Assembly (NCBI RefSeq): GCF_900108225.1
Contig: NZ_FNUZ01000004.1
Coordinates: 310,001-374,000 of the forward strand
Length of the DNA: 64,000 nucleotides
Direction: 5' to 3'
Origin: Thalassococcus halodurans
GTDB taxonomy: Bacteria > Pseudomonadota > Alphaproteobacteria > Rhodobacterales > Rhodobacteraceae
Shown here one piece after another: positions 60,604 through 64,000 of the stretch. How positions within the stretch are numbered: position 1 is the stretch's first letter; each line of letters opens with the position of its first letter. The notes under the pieces were generated by a model that had not been told where the DNA came from, did not search any database, and saw only the letters and a list, made by a program, of their open reading frames with translations. The translations under genes were made by a program, and so were the position numbers.

Positions 60604-61638
60604 TTATACGCCGTAAAGCTTGCGCGCCTCGCGGAAGGACAGCAGACGCCCCAGTTTTTCATCCCAAAGGTGGATGTTGATGGTCTTCAGGCTTTCCAGC
60701 GGTGTGAGACGGTTCATATCGTTCAGCTCTTTATGGTCGCGCAGGACCTCGGGCAGGCGATAGAACGGGATGCGGCTGTACAGGTGGTGCACATGGTGGA
60801 TGCCGATGTTGGCAGACAACCACTGCAGCGGCTGGGGCAGCACATAGTGCGACGACCCTTCCAGCGCGTATTCATGCAGTTGCCAATCGTCTTCCTTGGC
60901 CCAGTGCGTTTCTTCGAACTGGTGCTGTACGTAGAACAGCCAAACGCCGATCGTTGCCGCAATCACGGATGTCGGAATATAGATCAGCAGGAAGGGCATC
61001 AGACCGCCGAACCAGATGATCAGGGCAACAAGAATGGCCATGGCCGCGTTGGTGCCCATTGCGGAAATCCAGAACTTCCAACCTGAACGCATGTGGCCGA
61101 TCGGAAGGCGGTTTTCCAGAATGAAGATATAGCTGGGTCCAAGAACAAACAGCACCAGCGGATGGCGATAGAGGCGGTACATCAACCGGCCCCACCATCC
61201 GCGCGCGCGATATTCTTCGACAGTCAGCGTCAGGATATCGCCCATGCCGCGCTGGTCCAGATTGCCGTGGCTGGAATGGTGGATCGAATGGGACTGACGC
61301 CAAACATCATAGGGGGTCAGTGTCAGCACGCCCAACGCACGGCCGACCCAATCTTGCAGCTTGCGGTTCTTGAAGAACGACGCGTGGCCGCAATCGTGTT
61401 GGATGCAGAAAATGCGCACTAGGAACATCCCGTTCACAACAGCAAGCCCAAGTGCCAGCCAAGGGCTGATCGACAGCGCCATCCAGGCCAAGGCCCAGAG
61501 CAGGAAGAACGGGCCCAACGTCAGGCCGAGTTCAACAAAGCTGCGTGTGTTCGAAGGTTCGCGATAGTTTGCCAGGATGCGTACCCAATCCTTGGCGTGA
61601 CGCGTCGGTTTTTCCGGCGCATTGTTTTTCGTATCCAT
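60604..61638 (-). CDS. Membrane fatty acid desaturase
   Basis: The 344-residue di-iron desaturase has the three histidine boxes HDCGH (81-85), HSIHH (117-121) and HHVHH (about 280), in the spacing of acyl-lipid delta-12/omega-3 type enzymes. Four to five hydrophobic helices lie around them. It introduces double bonds into membrane lipid acyl chains, often in response to cold. It is transcribed alone, with a terminator behind it. Substrate position cannot be read from the sequence. Confidence 0.92.
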   Translation of the reverse strand: MDTKNNAPEKPTRHAKDWVRILANYREPSNTRSFVELGLTLGPFFLLWALAWMALSISPWLALGLAVVNGMFLVRIFCIQHDCGHASFFKNRKLQDWVGRALGVLTLTPYDVWRQSHSIHHSSHGNLDQRGMGDILTLTVEEYRARGWWGRLMYRLYRHPLVLFVLGPSYIFILENRLPIGHMRSGWKFWISAMGTNAAMAILVALIIWFGGLMPFLLIYIPTSVIAATIGVWLFYVQHQFEETHWAKEDDWQLHEYALEGSSHYVLPQPLQWLSANIGIHHVHHLYSRIPFYRLPEVLRDHKELNDMNRLTPLESLKTINIHLWDEKLGRLLSFREARKLYGV

Positions 61639-61841
61639 TTAGTCTTCTTGCCTTCCATGCCGCCCCGGTCCGCCACCGGAATGCTGTGGCGCTTGTCACG
61701 CCTTTTGTTGTGGTTCGTCAACGGGAAGAAACCCGAAATCTTCACCCTTTTGCAACGAAAGTGACGCTGCAAGTTATAAGCCAATGGTCTGGGTATCGAC
61801 TGCCTTGACCTAGCGACATGTTTTTAGCGGCGGATGAACGT
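61639..61841. other. Intergenic stretch upstream of the desaturase gene
   Basis: This gap should contain the desaturase promoter. I see no clear promoter hexamers, hairpin or small gene. Confidence 0.3.
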
Positions 61842-62843
61842 TTAGGCGACGATTAATCGCGCCCACACCGCGTCGTGATCCGAAAGAGGGGTGCCACCTA
61901 TCCCTATGGATGTAAGGACGCCCTTGTCTTGCAGCTTCAGGTCTCGGCCACAGAGCCAATCCAGCTTCATCACACGGTCCGGATGTGGGGTGATCAGACT
62001 GGGACGCGTTGTTGTGCCCTCGGCAGTGTAATCCCATCTGTAACCATATGTATCAGCAAGGGAAAACAGCGTTTCACGTTGCCAGTCAAAGTCCGGCGGA
62101 AGGTGGTTTCCGGTGTTCAGGTCCCCGCCAATCATGACAGGCATGTTCGGTGCGAACTGGTCGACGGCGTCCAAAATCTTGACGAACTGAGCGTGGCGAT
62201 GTGCCACGCCTGCATTGCTTTCCAAATGGGTGGAAACGAAACAAATCGGCCCCTTAACGCCGGGGATCACGGCCAACAGGGCCATGCGACCGCCGACGCG
62301 GGGCTGCTCGGGGTCGGTGGCCCCGTCCTGACCGGAAAACCAGTGGCCATGATCGTCAAGTCGGATCATCGCGACCTTCTGGAACGGCACCTTGGACAGG
62401 ATCGCGTTGCCGTGCCAGCCGAATTTGTTGAAGTCATCGGTGCAATAGGGGCGTTCTGTCGGGCCACCCAGATCGAGTTCGTGGAACTCGACCCCGAAGG
62501 CATAGGTCATGCCCAATGCTTCGGCTACGTCCCGTGTCGTGTGGCGCTGGGCGGTACGGGCCATGCCATTGTCGACCTCGGACAATAGAACCACCTGCGG
62601 GTCGATCTGCTTAACGTGATCAGCGGTTTTATCAGGAAACAGACAGCGTTCTACGTTCCACGCAAGAACAGTCAGCTCTTCCGGCAGCACATCAAGCGAC
62701 GTCGTGCCGCCCACCTCCACACTGTTCATCGCCTCAATCAACGACAGCAAAGCACGATGGGCCTCGGCCGTACGCGGGGCCGCGGTGATCTGGCTGCGCA
62801 TGTCGTCGGTGACGGGGGGCAGCCGGTCCAGAATTTGTGTCAT
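61842..62843 (-). CDS. Endonuclease/exonuclease/phosphatase family protein
   Basis: The 333-residue protein has the DNase I-like fold pattern: [10 protein letters not shown] (about 77), LLSEVDNGM (metal-binding glutamate), [18 protein letters not shown] and the closing [10 protein letters not shown] (catalytic histidine). The family cleaves phosphodiester or phosphomonoester bonds in DNA, phospholipid heads or inositol phosphates. No signal peptide is seen, so it is likely cytoplasmic. Its start overlaps the stop of the upstream ABC transporter ATPase gene by 4 bp, so it probably acts on the imported compound. Confidence 0.88.
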   Translation of the reverse strand: MTQILDRLPPVTDDMRSQITAAPRTAEAHRALLSLIEAMNSVEVGGTTSLDVLPEELTVLAWNVERCLFPDKTADHVKQIDPQVVLLSEVDNGMARTAQRHTTRDVAEALGMTYAFGVEFHELDLGGPTERPYCTDDFNKFGWHGNAILSKVPFQKVAMIRLDDHGHWFSGQDGATDPEQPRVGGRMALLAVIPGVKGPICFVSTHLESNAGVAHRHAQFVKILDAVDQFAPNMPVMIGGDLNTGNHLPPDFDWQRETLFSLADTYGYRWDYTAEGTTTRPSLITPHPDRVMKLDWLCGRDLKLQDKGVLTSIGIGGTPLSDHDAVWARLIVA

Positions 62844-63886
62844 ATGCGTTTGCCGGTCTCGCTGTCGAACAAGCAGATGTTGTCGGGGATCAGGCTGAGC
62901 CGCGTGGCGCCTTGGGGCGCTGGCTCGTCCTTCATCGCGTGGATTGAGAATGTCTGATCGCCTAGTTGGCCGTGCAACAGACGATGCGCGCCCAGTTCCT
63001 CAACCAGATCGACGTGGAACGGGATGTCGCCAGCGTCGTCGATCCGGACATCCTCGGGCCGGATGCCAAGGGTGACGTTGCCTGTCCGCGCTGCGGGGGC
63101 CGGCATCACGGGCGTTCCGCCGTTGATCCGCACCATGCCATCTTCGAACCGTGCCTCTAGCAGGTTCATCGGCGGTGCCCCCATAAACGATGCCACAAAG
63201 GTCGACGCGGGATTGTGATACACCTCGTGCGGGGTGCCGATCTGTTCGACCTTACCGCCGTTCATCACAATGATCCTGTCGGCCATTGTCATCGCCTCGA
63301 CCTGATCATGGGTCACATAGATCGACGTCACGCCAAGGCGGCGCTGCAACGCTTTGATTTCGATCCGCATCTGGTTGCGCAGTTTTGCGTCCAGATTGGA
63401 CAGGGGTTCGTCAAACAGGAACAGGGCAGGGTCGCGCACAATGGCACGGCCCATGGCGACACGCTGGCGTTGGCCGCCGGACAGTTGCGCCGGTTTGCGA
63501 TCCAGATATTCGGTCAGGTTTAGCATGGTGGCCGCTTCCTGAACCTTCTGTTCAATCGTCGCTTTGTCGATCTTCCGATTCTGAAGCCCGTAGGCAATGT
63601 TCCGGCGCACCGTCATATGCGGGTAAAGCGCGTAGTTCTGGAACACCATCGCGATGTCGCGGTCGGCGGGGTCGACGCCGTTCACGACGCGGTCGCCAAT
63701 CGACAGCGTGCCTTCGGTGATATCCTCAAGCCCTGCGATCATGCGCAACAGGGTGGATTTGCCACAGCCCGACGGCCCGACCAGCACCACGAATTCCCCG
63801 TCGGGGATATCGAAACTGGTGGGTGTGACGGCCTCAAACCCGTTGGGATAGATTTTGCGGATGGTTTCTAGGTGTACCCGTGCCAT
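62840..63886 (-). CDS. ABC transporter ATP-binding protein, MalK/UgpC type
   Basis: The 348-residue importer ATPase has Walker [10 protein letters not shown] (37-45), signature [10 protein letters not shown] (about 134-143), Walker [13 protein letters not shown] and the switch histidine in YVTHDQ. The C-terminal regulatory TOBE domain follows (GIRPEDVRI). It belongs to the carbohydrate uptake group that includes UgpC for glycerol-3-phosphate and MalK for maltose. It is preceded by a permease gene of the same operon and followed by the phosphatase-family gene, which favours a phosphorylated or phosphodiester substrate over a plain sugar. Confidence 0.93.
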   Translation of the reverse strand: MARVHLETIRKIYPNGFEAVTPTSFDIPDGEFVVLVGPSGCGKSTLLRMIAGLEDITEGTLSIGDRVVNGVDPADRDIAMVFQNYALYPHMTVRRNIAYGLQNRKIDKATIEQKVQEAATMLNLTEYLDRKPAQLSGGQRQRVAMGRAIVRDPALFLFDEPLSNLDAKLRNQMRIEIKALQRRLGVTSIYVTHDQVEAMTMADRIIVMNGGKVEQIGTPHEVYHNPASTFVASFMGAPPMNLLEARFEDGMVRINGGTPVMPAPAARTGNVTLGIRPEDVRIDDAGDIPFHVDLVEELGAHRLLHGQLGDQTFSIHAMKDEPAPQGATRLSLIPDNICLFDSETGKRI

Positions 63887-63898
63887 CTGTATTTGTCC

Positions 63899-64000
63899 TT
63901 ACTTGTCGGATTCTGTGAGGCCCTTGACGAACCAGCTTTGGAAGAAAATCACGATCAGCACAGGGGGCAGGATCGCGATCAGGGCCAGCATGTTCGCGCG
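63899..64000 (-). CDS. Partial ABC transporter permease, MalG/UgpE type (C-terminus)
   Basis: Only the last 33 or so codons are inside the window. They read NMLALIAILPPVLIVIFFQSWFVKGLTESDK, given in parts: a final membrane helix with LIAILPPVLIVIFFQ and the tail FVKGLTESDK. This is how MalG-family permeases end (R.FVKGLT). The stop lies 12 bp before the ATPase start, so both are in one operon. Confidence 0.8.
   Translation of the reverse strand, partial: RANMLALIAILPPVLIVIFFQSWFVKGLTESDK

Overview
The window looks like a chromosomal segment of an alphaproteobacterium of the order Rhodobacterales (roseobacter/Rhodobacter group). The protein families and their order support this: an mraZ-rsmH-ftsL-ftsI-murE-murF-mraY-murD cluster with a long structured leader, a DUF1127 gene followed by tandem CCUCCUCCC-loop RNAs (the ccaF1-ccsR arrangement known from Rhodobacter sphaeroides), a complex I accessory subunit of the NDUFS4 type, an AcuI-type acryloyl-CoA reductase, and a long acidic protein of a kind I associate with this order. 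No integrase, transposase, phage structural gene or CRISPR array was seen. It reads as core chromosome with a few accessory islands.

Layout. 1-5930: the 3' end of a PKD-repeat surface protein, two tandem paralogues of an unrecognised family, and a Crp/Fnr-type regulator. 5944-9261: a yqjG-ygiD-doxX operon with a divergent LysR regulator and a perfect 9-bp inverted repeat between them. 9278-15367: a five-gene signalling block on the minus strand (receiver plus degenerate GGDEF, Hpt, CHASE histidine kinase, PAS histidine kinase, single receiver). 15624-18774: tRNA-Thr(TGT) and valS. 18887-19810: DUF1127 gene, RpoH-like promoter and four RNA units with eight hairpins carrying CUCCUCC loops on the minus strand. 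19811-20829: a gene-free stretch with DnaA boxes, MraZ-box-like repeats and an UpsM-like leader ending in a strong terminator just before mraZ. 20830-30045: the division and cell wall cluster, which stops after murD.

30042-39494: a flavoprotein, a hydrolase, RNase P RNA, rpmG, a GNAT enzyme, a BI-1 protein, a second DUF1127 gene with a divergent LysR gene, a quinone oxidoreductase, an XRE regulator, an IMPase/HisN-type phosphatase and an 8-oxoguanine deaminase-like enzyme. 39539-47727: the acidic 782-residue protein, thiN, an EamA transporter, ettA, nadD and a Tat-exported PBP4-type carboxypeptidase. 47812-53376: a hemerythrin protein; a kinase/regulator pair divergent from a DegP-type protease and followed by an I78 protease-inhibitor lipoprotein (a likely envelope-stress module); and a universal stress protein behind a near-perfect FNR box. 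53446-64000: uvrB, the complex I subunit, a GH19-type muralytic enzyme, a Tex30-like hydrolase, a DUF2254 protein, acuI, a fatty acid desaturase, and the end of a sugar/glycerol-phosphate-type ABC transporter operon that includes an endonuclease/exonuclease/phosphatase-family hydrolase.

Two regions stand out: the RNA-rich stretch 18887-20829, where two leader/small-RNA systems lie back to back, and the paralogue pair at 2298-5162, for which I recognise no family.
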